A stretch of DNA of 25,760 nt, from NCBI GenBank assembly GCA_964461135.1, contig CAYWTB010000065.1:1-25760 (forward strand), given 5' to 3'. Below, one piece after another: positions 1-7,976 of this stretch. The position numbers and the translations under genes were made by a program. Below the pieces are notes generated by a model. It worked only from the letters and a program-made list of their open reading frames with translations, had not been told where the DNA came from and made no database searches. Source of the DNA: RQOF01 sp964461135. Lineage in GTDB: Bacteria; Calditrichota; Calditrichia; RBG-13-44-9. The number at the start of each line of letters is the position of its first letter. Positions within the stretch are counted from its first letter, which is position 1.

Positions 1-819
1 GTCAGTGCTCAAACAGAATTTCGCCGGTTGAAAAACATAATCGTTTACCTAATTTGGTAGGTACTCATTTTTGTGATGAACCTACAAAATAATGTATCAA
101 AGTTGTTATATTCTTAGATATTAAATTGCCCGGTCTTCAGATCGGGATTAAAGAATCCGGTATATTTGGGCATTAGTCCATATTAGTGATTTAAACAAGT
201 TAAATACTTTATTGATTTCTTTATTTACTGATCGCTCTAAAATATGAAGGGTTAAACTTACCTAAATAATCTCCCTGCTTTTGTGGCTTTGATTGAAAGT
301 TTATGAATTAACCTGATCTATTCATAAACCATCGGTGACACAGGTTATATTCACAATTATATCTTAAAACCAGTTTAGTTTACAGAGTATCCGGGATTCG
401 ATTAAAATTTTAAAAAAAACCCCAATATTTTTTATCCAATCAATTGTTATTTATGTATCTCCGCGCACTCCGTGTAATTATTGGTGATTTATTCAGGTTA
501 AATAGGTTATACAACCTCGGTCAGATTTATATCCGGACCGGCTGCTCCGCCAGGCTGTGCCATGGCATACTGCCTTTTCGGTTGTGTTGATATCATTAAA
601 AATGAATGAATTCAATCTTACACATTTGTAAACATATAGACCGATTTATTGGCAAATTAATACCCTTCATAACAAAAAGTACGGGTTTTCTCCCAAAGAA
701 ACCGCCATGATAAAGGCAGATATAATTGGATTTCCCGTAAATTTTTTATCAATATGGACTTCAAATTTGAATATTAATAAATCTATATGTAAATTAAAGC
801 ACACCGGTTGGGAAGCGTG
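1..819. other. AT-rich intergenic region with small hairpins
   Basis: No credible gene is visible in this 0.8-kb stretch; all frames are broken by frequent stops. It holds a bulged hairpin at 57-85 (GTAGGT..TCAT / ATGA..ACCTAC) and a 7-bp stem with a TTCA loop at 129-146 (CCCGGTC/GATCGGG with one G-T pair). A compact GC-rich patch lies at about 531-585 and includes the palindrome TGCCATGGCA. The promoter of the downstream kinase operon is at its right end. Neither hairpin has a following T tract, so they are not convincing terminators. The upstream gene lies outside the window. Confidence 0.5.
767..795 (+). promoter_or_regulatory. Sigma-70-like promoter of the kinase/regulator operon
   Basis: TTGAAT (767-772), a 17-base spacer and TAAATT (790-795) make a plausible -35/-10 pair. 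It would start RNA near 802, about 18 bases before the ATG at 820. A perfect 12-bp palindrome, TTCAAATTTGAA (760-771), overlaps the -35 box and could be an operator. Identified by eye only. Confidence 0.4.
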
Positions 820-3243
820 ATGGAATTGAATAAAAAGTGCTATTACCTTATTCTCATATTCTTCATACTACTCAGTGCGGGAGCCATATACAACCTTTCT
901 CTTAGGCCTGGGATTCCCGTTCCTCTGGAACAAACTCCACATGGCATCCGGTTTTCCCTGTCTTCCCCAAAAATCCCCGTTCCGGAATCAGACAATAGCA
1001 TCGCTGCCATCGATAATTTTGTGGTAAATAAGCTGCATCATGTGGATGAAATCGTGGACCGTCGAAAGATTGGTGAAGAGATTGCCATCCGGCTTTCCCG
1101 CGGCCAGGTCATTCACCTGAAGCTGGTGGCTCGCAATGATAAATTATTTCTCTCCATAACCCTGATCCTCACCGTTCTGTTCTTTCTGATATCTATATTT
1201 GTGTGGCATCACAGCCGAAGTCCGGGGGAAAGATATTTTTCCTTTACTTCCCTGTTTTTTGCCTTTATCATGGCGCAGGGCTGGCCGGGAATCCAGTTGC
1301 CTTTTATGGTCTCTTCCCTTATGATCATCGTTTATTTCTTCAGTTATCCGCTGGCATTTACCTTTTTCCTCTTTTTCAGTTTACATTTCCCGGAATCCAC
1401 TGCTTCTCTGGCGAAAATCAACCTGCAGAGGCGGATATTTCAGATTGCGGGGGTTTCCTGTTCTCTGGCACTCATCATTCTCTACTATCGCAAATTCTAC
1501 AACTCTTCACCGGATAACATCAACCAGTATTTTGAATTCTATCGATTCTTCAGACTATTTATTATTTTCACCTTATTCTACGCCCTGGTTACCATCATCA
1601 AAAACCATCATTATGCACCATCCCTCATTAATCGCCTAAAAGTCCAATGGGTTATATGGGGCGTATTATGGGGTGCGTTTCCTTTTATCTTTTTATGGAC
1701 CCTCCCTCAGGTCTTCCATATCGAACCGCTCATTCCGGAATGGGTCTATATGTTATTCTTCATGATTACCCCGCTCAGCATAGCAATTGCCATTGTCCGT
1801 CATCGCCTCTTCGATATTGAAATCGTTTTATCCCGCAGTCTGGTTTATACCACAGTTCTCATCTCAATGATCGCAGTCTATATCAGTATCGTGGGTGTAA
1901 TCTCCTTTGTTCTGGATCAGAGTATATTTCAGCACACGTCTCCGCTGGTCTCTCTGGCTTCGGCAATTACCGTGGCATTATTGTTCAATCCCATAAAAAA
2001 TCATGTCCAGCATTTCATCGATTACAAATTTTTCCGGATCCGGTATGATCGCTTCCAGATCCTGCAAGAATTTATGCAACAGCTGGAGAACGTTTCAGAC
2101 AAAGGGGAGATCCTCGTTCTCCTGAATTCTTATTATCAGAGAGTAATACCGGTAAAGGAAGCACTCGTATTCAGCAAAGATACCCAACAGACTACGTCCG
2201 GGAAAGCAGGTTTAATGTATTCCGATCCCACTGTAAACTGGTTAGAATCCTTTCATGGGGATCTTAATGATCATGAACTTTGGGTGAACAGCCGCCACCC
2301 GGACCGCATTGAACCTCAACTTTCCCTTCCCCAAAAGGAACTGCCTGCTTGCTGGATTATAATGTTTTCCATCGGAAAACATGCATGGTGGCTGCTGGGT
2401 GAAAAGCGGGCAGAGAACCGTTTCTGGAAGGAAGATATCGATCTGGCCAATCAAATGGTGCAGGGAGCGCGTCTTCAACTTGATAAACTCGGTTACCTGG
2501 AATTATCGATAAAGGAATCATTGGAAAAAACACAGGCTCAAAAAATGGCGGATTGGAAAGAACTACTCCTTTCGGAAGTCGCTCATGATTTGCGCGCGCC
2601 GCTTAATACCATTCTATGGAAGATAAAGAATCTCCAGCCGAATATAGTGCCAGGCAAAACTGCGGCCTCGCAGCCTGTGCAAGGAATACAGGAACACATT
2701 TTCCGGTTACAGCGCTTCATTGAGGGATTATTGATTTTCTCACATTATAAACACGGCAAGGAAACGTTACGCAGAGAACCGGTATATCTTTACCAGGAAA
2801 TCCAGCAAGTTCTTGACAACTTGCAGGGAATCATCCAGGAAAAAAAACTGAAATTAATTCTTCACTGCCCGGGTGAGATCCGCCTGATTTCCGAGCCATT
2901 GCTGTTACAGGAAATTTTACTCAATCTCATTCAAAATGCCGCTAAATATTCACCGGAACTGGCCATCATCCGAATTCAAGCAGAATCGAAAAAAAACCAG
3001 GTGGAAATCCGGATCGAAGATGAAGCGGGGGGAATTCCCGAAAACCAGCTGAAAACAATTTTTAACCCTTTCCAGAAAACAAAGAAAATCAAAAATATTC
3101 AACAGGGTTTCCATTTAGGATTATACATCGTGCAGGAATTTACCAAAATATTGCAGGGAAAAATAAAAATAGAATCACGGACCGGGAAAGGAACAATTGT
3201 AATGCTCAAATTCCCGCTTGACGCAAAAATTTCAATAAAATAG
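820..3243 (+). CDS. Multi-TM membrane sensor histidine kinase
   Basis: Probable membrane sensor kinase of about 807 residues that phosphorylates the response regulator encoded 31 bases downstream. One N-terminal membrane helix (about 9-26) is followed by an extracytoplasmic stretch of about 80 residues, possibly PDZ-like. Then come about eight membrane segments (about 108-380) ending in the RHRLFDIEIVLSRSLVY-type stretch common in 7TM-like kinases. The cytoplasmic part has a HisKA core with AHDLRAPL (His589) and a HATPase with N box Asn706. The G1 box reads DEAGGIP (734-740) instead of DxGxGIP, and G2 reads GFHLGL (763-768), so the ATP lid is slightly divergent. I chose ATG 820 because GGAAG precedes it by 4 bases; in-frame TTG 808 and GTG 817 lie very close to the predicted transcript start. 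The ligand cannot be inferred. Confidence 0.85.
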   Translation: MELNKKCYYLILIFFILLSAGAIYNLSLRPGIPVPLEQTPHGIRFSLSSPKIPVPESDNSIAAIDNFVVNKLHHVDEIVDRRKIGEEIAIRLSRGQVIHLKLVARNDKLFLSITLILTVLFFLISIFVWHHSRSPGERYFSFTSLFFAFIMAQGWPGIQLPFMVSSLMIIVYFFSYPLAFTFFLFFSLHFPESTASLAKINLQRRIFQIAGVSCSLALIILYYRKFYNSSPDNINQYFEFYRFFRLFIIFTLFYALVTIIKNHHYAPSLINRLKVQWVIWGVLWGAFPFIFLWTLPQVFHIEPLIPEWVYMLFFMITPLSIAIAIVRHRLFDIEIVLSRSLVYTTVLISMIAVYISIVGVISFVLDQSIFQHTSPLVSLASAITVALLFNPIKNHVQHFIDYKFFRIRYDRFQILQEFMQQLENVSDKGEILVLLNSYYQRVIPVKEALVFSKDTQQTTSGKAGLMYSDPTVNWLESFHGDLNDHELWVNSRHPDRIEPQLSLPQKELPACWIIMFSIGKHAWWLLGEKRAENRFWKEDIDLANQMVQGARLQLDKLGYLELSIKESLEKTQAQKMADWKELLLSEVAHDLRAPLNTILWKIKNLQPNIVPGKTAASQPVQGIQEHIFRLQRFIEGLLIFSHYKHGKETLRREPVYLYQEIQQVLDNLQGIIQEKKLKLILHCPGEIRLISEPLLLQEILLNLIQNAAKYSPELAIIRIQAESKKNQVEIRIEDEAGGIPENQLKTIFNPFQKTKKIKNIQQGFHLGLYIVQEFTKILQGKIKIESRTGKGTIVMLKFPLDAKISIK

Positions 3244-3274
3244 ATTAAACGGGTTTATTTGATGGGGGAAATGC

Positions 3275-4624
3275 ATGAAGATTAAAATTTTGGTAGTGGA
3301 TGATGATCTCGATTTGGCAAAAGAAGTATCCAGGTTTTTAAAAGAGAACAATTACGATGTGAAATCGGTAGGAACCCTTGAGATGGCCCGCAAAAGTCTG
3401 GCGGAGTTTCAACCGGATGTCATCTTGCTGGATTTGAAATTACCTGACGGCTCAGGGATAGACTTCCTGCCTGATGTAAAAGACCGGGCACCTGAGACCA
3501 TTGTGGTAATGCTGAGCGGATACGGAAACATACCCATCGCTGTGGATGCCATCAAACAGGGAGCGAACGACTTTCTAACCAAACCGGTAGAACCAGATTA
3601 CCTGCTATTCTCTCTGGAACGCCTTGTCGAGCAAAAACATTTGCGCAATCGTTTGATTATTCAGGATCTGGAAATCGCCGATCGCCGGAAAATGATCCTG
3701 GGAACCAGTAAACTTATGCAGGACGTTTTAGAGAACTGTCAAATTGCTGCGCAACGGGACAGCACCATTCTTTTAACGGGTGAAACCGGTACCGGCAAAC
3801 AGCTGCTGGCCCATTTTATTCACCAAAACAGCCCCAGGAAGGATTTTTCTTTCGTTTATATTAATTGTGCAACCTTATCTGAAACCCTGCTGGAAAGTGA
3901 TCTCTTTGGTCATGAGAAGGGATCTTTTACCGGGGCGATGAAACAAAAAAGGGGTCGGGTGGAGCTGGCCAATAACGGTACTCTTTTTCTGGACGAGATC
4001 GGTGAATTGCCTCTGAATCTTCAATCGAAGTTACTGCACTTTATCGAATATGGAGAATTTCAACGGGTGGGCGGTTTGGAGACTCTGCGATCCAGTGTAA
4101 GAACAATTTGCGCCACCAACCGCAATCTGGAAATGCAGTTAAAGGAAGGTAAATTCAGGGAGGACCTCTTTTACCGGATCAATATCATCCAGATTACTAT
4201 TCCCCCTCTTCGCGACCGCAAGGAGGATATTCCGGTATTGATCAGCTATTTCATGGAAAAATACAGCCGGGAATTAGGGAAACCCAATTGCCGGATTCCC
4301 CAAACCCTTATCGATAAATTGGTGAACTACGGCTGGCCGGGGAATATCCGTGAATTGCAGAACGCCCTGGAAAGGGCGACGGTTTTCTGCAAATCCAACC
4401 AACTAACCCCCAAAGATTTCCCGCTGTTTCAAATAAATACCGGCAAGGAAACTAATAAGCTCTTCCAGGCGCAACCTTTGCAGGAAGCGCTGAATGCTTT
4501 TAAAAAACAGTATATTTCAAAATTGTTGAAGACGGCGGGAAATAATCAAACTCAGGTCGCCAAAATATTGAAAATTCAACGGACCTATCTGAACCGCCTG
4601 ATCAGGGAACTGGAGATACAATAA
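3275..4624 (+). CDS. NtrC-family sigma-54-dependent response regulator
   Basis: Cytoplasmic activator of sigma-54 RNA polymerase, very likely the partner of the preceding kinase. The receiver domain (about 1-120) has the acidic cluster D9-D11, phospho-acceptor D53, S81 and K103. The AAA+ domain (about 142-380) has Walker A GETGTGKQ (169-176, K175), the sigma-54 contact loop as GSFTGA (216-221; Ser replaces the usual Ala) and Walker B LFLDE (D240, E241). A Fis-type helix-turn-helix occupies about 405-447 (TQVAKILKIQRTYLNRLIRE). The length of 449 residues is normal for the family. GGGGG lies upstream of ATG 3275. Target promoters are unknown; imperfect -24/-12-like motifs occur upstream of the genes at 5366 and 10396. 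Confidence 0.93.
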   Translation: MKIKILVVDDDLDLAKEVSRFLKENNYDVKSVGTLEMARKSLAEFQPDVILLDLKLPDGSGIDFLPDVKDRAPETIVVMLSGYGNIPIAVDAIKQGANDFLTKPVEPDYLLFSLERLVEQKHLRNRLIIQDLEIADRRKMILGTSKLMQDVLENCQIAAQRDSTILLTGETGTGKQLLAHFIHQNSPRKDFSFVYINCATLSETLLESDLFGHEKGSFTGAMKQKRGRVELANNGTLFLDEIGELPLNLQSKLLHFIEYGEFQRVGGLETLRSSVRTICATNRNLEMQLKEGKFREDLFYRINIIQITIPPLRDRKEDIPVLISYFMEKYSRELGKPNCRIPQTLIDKLVNYGWPGNIRELQNALERATVFCKSNQLTPKDFPLFQINTGKETNKLFQAQPLQEALNAFKKQYISKLLKTAGNNQTQVAKILKIQRTYLNRLIRELEIQ

Positions 4625-4961
4625 TCTTAGGTAAATTCGATCAACCGGGAAAAACCATAAGGAATCAAGGGTCCTGAAAGAACACTTAAAAACAGGGTTT
4701 AATCAACACCTAACAATATAAATAAAACGATTCCGAAATCCTGATTTGCCTCCCCCTGAATTCTTTCTCAGAAAATCCTGAATTATTCTGCCATTTAATA
4801 TTTTATGATTATGTCCTTAGCTCAGCAAAATGAGATAAATTTAAATTTATATGGATAATGATTCACTTAGTATTTTGAAGTCATTATTGAATAGCCAATT
4901 GTATTTATTCAAATAGGATGACATCGAATATCAGTTGAAAAGGGGATTCTCATACAATTTT

Positions 4962-5038
4962 TTGACCCACCCCTCTATCCCCTCCCTTATGCATAAGGGA
5001 GGGGAAAGGCCCTATTTATAGGGCCAGGGGAGGGTTAA
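4962..5038. repeat. 77-bp compound palindromic element, MITE/REP-like
   Basis: Terminal inverted repeats TTGACCCACCCCT (4962-4974) and AGGGGAGGGTTAA (5026-5038) match at 11 of 13 positions. They enclose a perfect 26-bp palindrome (4979-5004, half-site CCCCTCCCTTATG) and a second hairpin (5008-5025, GGCCCTA/TAGGGCC with a TTTA loop). The element is sharply GC-rich in an AT-rich background. The whole could fold as a three-way structure on either strand. Its form resembles dispersed small palindromic repeats or non-autonomous mobile elements; only one copy is in the window. Confidence 0.6.
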
Positions 5039-5177
5039 TTACAAAACATTTGAATACGCGATTACTGTTTCTGTAAATAAATGACTTTGATTGGTGAATT
5101 GAAAAAATATATATGAATATTTTATCATCAAGCTGAGCAAGGGACACAATTATATTAAAATATTTCATTTCAAAATT

Positions 5178-5207
5178 TCTAAAATAGAATACTACTGTCT
5201 AAAATAG
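5178..5207. repeat. Phased direct repeat, candidate activator site
   Basis: TCTAAAATAG occurs at 5178-5187 and again at 5198-5207. The 20-bp centre-to-centre spacing is about two helical turns, so two protein monomers would sit on one DNA face. It lies about 90-110 bases before the promoter-like motif at 5291, a distance typical of bacterial enhancer sites. Function is inferred. Confidence 0.35.
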
Positions 5208-5290
5208 TAGACAATCCTTTCCAGGTTTTACTCAAATCTGACGTACTCTATCCCATTAATATTTAATAATTTATCCTGACCCAAATACTC

Positions 5291-5307
5291 TGGCATTGTA
5301 TTTGGCA
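5291..5307 (+). promoter_or_regulatory. Promoter-like motif before the DUF3108 operon
   Basis: TGGCATTGTATTTGGCA resembles a sigma-54 promoter (TGGCAC-N5-TTGCA/T), but the invariant GC of the -12 box reads GG. It closely matches the motif at 10308 upstream of the nucleotidase gene. A sigma-70 reading (TTGGCA as -35) lacks a good -10. The motif sits 59 bases before the ATG. Confidence 0.35.
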
Positions 5308-5365
5308 TATACTATGTGAAAGCCAATAGAAATTTCACATAAATGTCTGAATTAAGGAGGTCATA

Positions 5366-6211
5366 ATGGATAAGAAGTTAACTCGCACTCGCAAATCCCG
5401 GACGAAACAATTTATGTTTCTGATATTTGTTGGCTTCTTCTATCTGGTACCTTCACTGATGGCTCAGTCCGATTTTCGTAAGGAGAGTGCTTTCAGCGAC
5501 GGCGAGTGGTTGAAATACAAGGTAAAATGGGGAATATTTCGTCTGGGTACGCTGGAGATTTTCCAGAAAAAAGTACAGGATATCCCCGGTACCATTTATC
5601 AGGTGGAGATGCATGCCCGATCCGCAAATCTGCCCTTCATCAATGTTTTCTTCATCAATGAAGGTATGCTAAATCCTTACCGGCCCACCCTGCGTCATTT
5701 TACACTTACTTCAGGCAGGGAGAAAGAGCGCGTTTCTACCTATATCTATAATCCCGAACAGAATATGATCCTTCTGGAGACGCAGGATCATCAGCAAATT
5801 GTCCGCAAGGACAGCCTCTTCTATGAGGATGGTATATATGATGCCCTGGGTATGTTTATGATGATGCGGTGTCTTTCGAGCTCCGGATTCAATATCACTC
5901 TCAAAAATATTGTGGAATTTCAGCTGTGCCAGACCCGTCTGAATTTTACCGGTCAGCGGGGAATGATTAAAGTAGGTGCGCTCCCCGAACCGATTGTTGC
6001 TGTGAAATTTGAGGGTAAAGCGGAGTGGGTCGGCAAATCCTGGGCCGGGGTTTCCGGTCCATTTCGAGGCTGGATCAGTGCGGATCCCGCAGCAGTGCCG
6101 GTGAAAGTGAGCATCAACATATTTTTGGGATCGATCACTCTGGAATTAGAGGATTTCTCACGATCTGACTGGCCAAATGATATCAATAGGGACTCAGTGG
6201 CAAAAAAATAA
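5366..6211 (+). CDS. Exported DUF3108-type protein
   Basis: Protein of 281 residues with a basic N-terminus and an export signal at about 15-33 (FMFLIFVGFFYLVPSLMA, likely cut before Gln34). The mature part shows the DUF3108 pattern: an opening 'GEWLKYKVKWGIFRLGTLEI', a YQVEMHARSANLPFINVFF strand pair, and a closing 'PVKVSINIFLGSITLELEDF'. Such proteins are predicted periplasmic or envelope beta-sandwich proteins of unknown biochemical role. A strong ribosome site AAGGAGG precedes ATG 5366. It is the first gene of a five-gene co-directional run, 13 bases from the next gene. Placement with two SDRs and a PAP2-like enzyme suggests an envelope role, possibly lipid binding or transfer; that is inference. 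Confidence 0.8.
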   Translation: MDKKLTRTRKSRTKQFMFLIFVGFFYLVPSLMAQSDFRKESAFSDGEWLKYKVKWGIFRLGTLEIFQKKVQDIPGTIYQVEMHARSANLPFINVFFINEGMLNPYRPTLRHFTLTSGREKERVSTYIYNPEQNMILLETQDHQQIVRKDSLFYEDGIYDALGMFMMMRCLSSSGFNITLKNIVEFQLCQTRLNFTGQRGMIKVGALPEPIVAVKFEGKAEWVGKSWAGVSGPFRGWISADPAAVPVKVSINIFLGSITLELEDFSRSDWPNDINRDSVAKK

Positions 6212-6224
6212 TGAGGGAATCATC

Positions 6225-7262
6225 ATGAAAGCATTTGTCACCGGGGGAACCGGTTTTATCGGAAGTCATCTTGTATATCGACTGCTAAAGGAAAATATCC
6301 AGGTAAAACTTTTATGCCGTTCCGTTTCTCTGGCCAGTCAATTATTTGGAAACCGGGTTAGGCTCTGTGAGGGCGATCTACTTGACAATAACCTGATTAA
6401 AAAGGCCATGCGAGGGTATCCAGTCATTTTTCATCTGGCCGGATATGCGCGAAACTGGGCAAAAAATCCGGCAACCTTTTTTGACGTCAATGTAACCGGA
6501 ACCAGAAATATCCTGGAAGCTGCATGGGGAACGCGGGCCCGGAAAATAGTGGTTACCTCCACCTCACTTACCCTTCCTCCTGCTCCAAATCATGCGCCGG
6601 TTGACGAATCAGCCCCGCCCCTTTCCTGGTCTTATAGTAATTACCAGGCCAGCAAAATCCAGATGGAAAAATTGGTGGATTCCTATACAGAAGCAGGCTT
6701 ACCGGTGGTCATGGTCAATCCTACCCGGGTATTTGGACCGGGCTTGTTAAGTGAAGGAAATTCAGTGACCCGGATGATTCAACAGTATTTGAAGGGTCAG
6801 TGGCGGATGATTCCGGGAAACGGCGAAACCATAGGAAACTATGGGTTTGTGAAAGATGTTGTAGAGGGCTTTCTGGCAGCTTCCCATGCCGGACGACCAG
6901 GTGAACGGTATGTTCTGGGTGGTGAAAATCTGTCCTTCAATCAGTTCTTTGAATGCCTCTCCCGGATCAGTGGAATCAAACGTCGTATGGTTTATGTTCC
7001 CAAAGGGATGGCACTCTCCCTGGCTACATTTTTTAAAATGCTTGCAAAAATCACCGGAATGTATCCGCTCATCACCCCGGAATGGGTCCAAACCTTTCTG
7101 GATCATTGGGCGGTTTCCTCCAATAAAGCAATTCGGGAACTGGGATATGCCATAACTCCCTTTCCCAAGGCCATCCGGCAAACATTACAATGGTTATCAG
7201 GTTTGGATCAAAAAGGAAAGGTCGTGAAATATGAAGAGCATCAGTATGTATCTGAATCCTGA
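6225..7262 (+). CDS. Extended SDR, HpnA/dihydroflavonol-reductase-like
   Basis: NAD(P)-dependent epimerase/dehydratase/reductase of 345 residues. The Rossmann motif TGGTGFIG has glycines 7, 10 and 13. 'FHLAGYARNWAKNP' and 'GERYVLGGEN' are typical of the HpnA/DFR/3-beta-HSD group. Active-site Ser/Thr residues fall at 111-114 (VVTSTS), with Tyr140 and Lys144 in YQASK. Start ATG 6225 follows GAGGG by 7 bases; an upstream in-frame ATG at 6177 lies inside the DUF3108 gene and has no ribosome site. Its 3' end overlaps the next gene by 32 bases. The substrate cannot be read from sequence; a lipid-linked sugar, polyisoprenoid or keto-lipid would fit the neighbours. No squalene-hopene cyclase or other hopanoid gene is in the window, so the hpnA symbol is not assigned. 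Confidence 0.85.
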   Translation: MKAFVTGGTGFIGSHLVYRLLKENIQVKLLCRSVSLASQLFGNRVRLCEGDLLDNNLIKKAMRGYPVIFHLAGYARNWAKNPATFFDVNVTGTRNILEAAWGTRARKIVVTSTSLTLPPAPNHAPVDESAPPLSWSYSNYQASKIQMEKLVDSYTEAGLPVVMVNPTRVFGPGLLSEGNSVTRMIQQYLKGQWRMIPGNGETIGNYGFVKDVVEGFLAASHAGRPGERYVLGGENLSFNQFFECLSRISGIKRRMVYVPKGMALSLATFFKMLAKITGMYPLITPEWVQTFLDHWAVSSNKAIRELGYAITPFPKAIRQTLQWLSGLDQKGKVVKYEEHQYVSES

Positions 7263-7941
7263 ACAAATGGTTCACAGAAATGAAATAAAACCTACCACAA
7301 TCCTGTTACTGGCCGCGATACTGCCTGCAGTTCAAAAATATTTCGGCTCCATGGATTTTTATATGGCAAAATTTCTGGCTGGAGATACTGTTCAGGCCTC
7401 CTTTTATATGTTTCTAACTACTTTTGTGGTACTGGGAATTTTCCCCTTGTTAATTGCACGGTTCATTTTTCGGAATCGTCTGACCGACTATGGATTAAAA
7501 TTGGGTAATTGGAAAGCGGGCCTTCCCATTACGTCACTGCTTTTTCTGATTATTGGGGTTCTGCTGCTGTTACCTTCATCCCAAACTGCCGAGATGCAAA
7601 ATTTTTATCCATTGCATAAAGGGGTATCTCATTCAGTTGCTTCTTTTCTGCAATTTGAGCTGTTAAGGGTGCTGTTTTTTTATACTGCCTGGGAGTTTTT
7701 TTTCCGCGGATTTATGCTGTTCGGATTGCGCCGATACACCGGAGACTGGCTTGCCATCTGCATCCAAACCATCCCCTCCTGTTTATGGCATATCGGCATG
7801 CCAACCGGGGAAATCTTCGCATCCATCGCCGGGGGAATTTTGTTTGGCATCCTGGCCATCCGGACCGGATCCATCCTGTGGCCCTTGTTTTTGCATTGTC
7901 TGATCGGGATCGGCCTCGATCTGCTCATCGTCATAACCTGA
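7231..7941 (+). CDS. CPBP-family (CAAX/Abi-like) intramembrane protease homologue
   Basis: Integral membrane protein of 236 residues with about six to seven hydrophobic segments. The C-terminal half carries CPBP motifs: WEFFFRGF (Glu155, Arg159), LWH (His187) and LFLH (His222). These residues normally activate water or bind metal in glutamic-type intramembrane proteases. The first Glu of the usual EExxxR is Trp here, a variant seen in some bacterial members. AGGAAAGG 8 bases before ATG 7231 supports this start, although the gene begins 32 bases inside the preceding SDR; translation is probably coupled. It may process a membrane protein or lipoprotein; no substrate is evident. Confidence 0.78.
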   Translation: MKSISMYLNPEQMVHRNEIKPTTILLLAAILPAVQKYFGSMDFYMAKFLAGDTVQASFYMFLTTFVVLGIFPLLIARFIFRNRLTDYGLKLGNWKAGLPITSLLFLIIGVLLLLPSSQTAEMQNFYPLHKGVSHSVASFLQFELLRVLFFYTAWEFFFRGFMLFGLRRYTGDWLAICIQTIPSCLWHIGMPTGEIFASIAGGILFGILAIRTGSILWPLFLHCLIGIGLDLLIVIT

Positions 7942-7976
7942 AATGTCTATTCACCTGACAGAAAGGAATAGATCAA

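Larger units (their letters stand above)
4625..5365. other. Intergenic region with structured repeat and regulatory motifs
   Basis: AT-rich, 740 bases, without a credible ORF. It holds a 77-bp GC-rich compound inverted repeat (4962-5038), a phased direct repeat (5178-5207) and a promoter-like motif (5291-5307). All three are annotated separately. No terminator with a T tract was found after the regulator gene. Confidence 0.6.

Noticed and set aside
808..819. TTG (808) or GTG (817) as start of the sensor kinase
   Set aside because: They lie within about 15 bases of the predicted transcript start and lack a well-placed ribosome site, while ATG 820 has GGAAG at 811-815.
4962..5038. Rho-independent terminator for the NtrC-type gene
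   Set aside because: It lies more than 330 bases after the stop codon and lacks a T tract; the terminal inverted repeats suit a mobile or REP-like element better.
6177..6224. Upstream in-frame ATG for the first SDR
   Set aside because: It lies inside the DUF3108 gene without a ribosome site; the SDR fold begins directly at ATG 6225 with MKAFVTGGTG.
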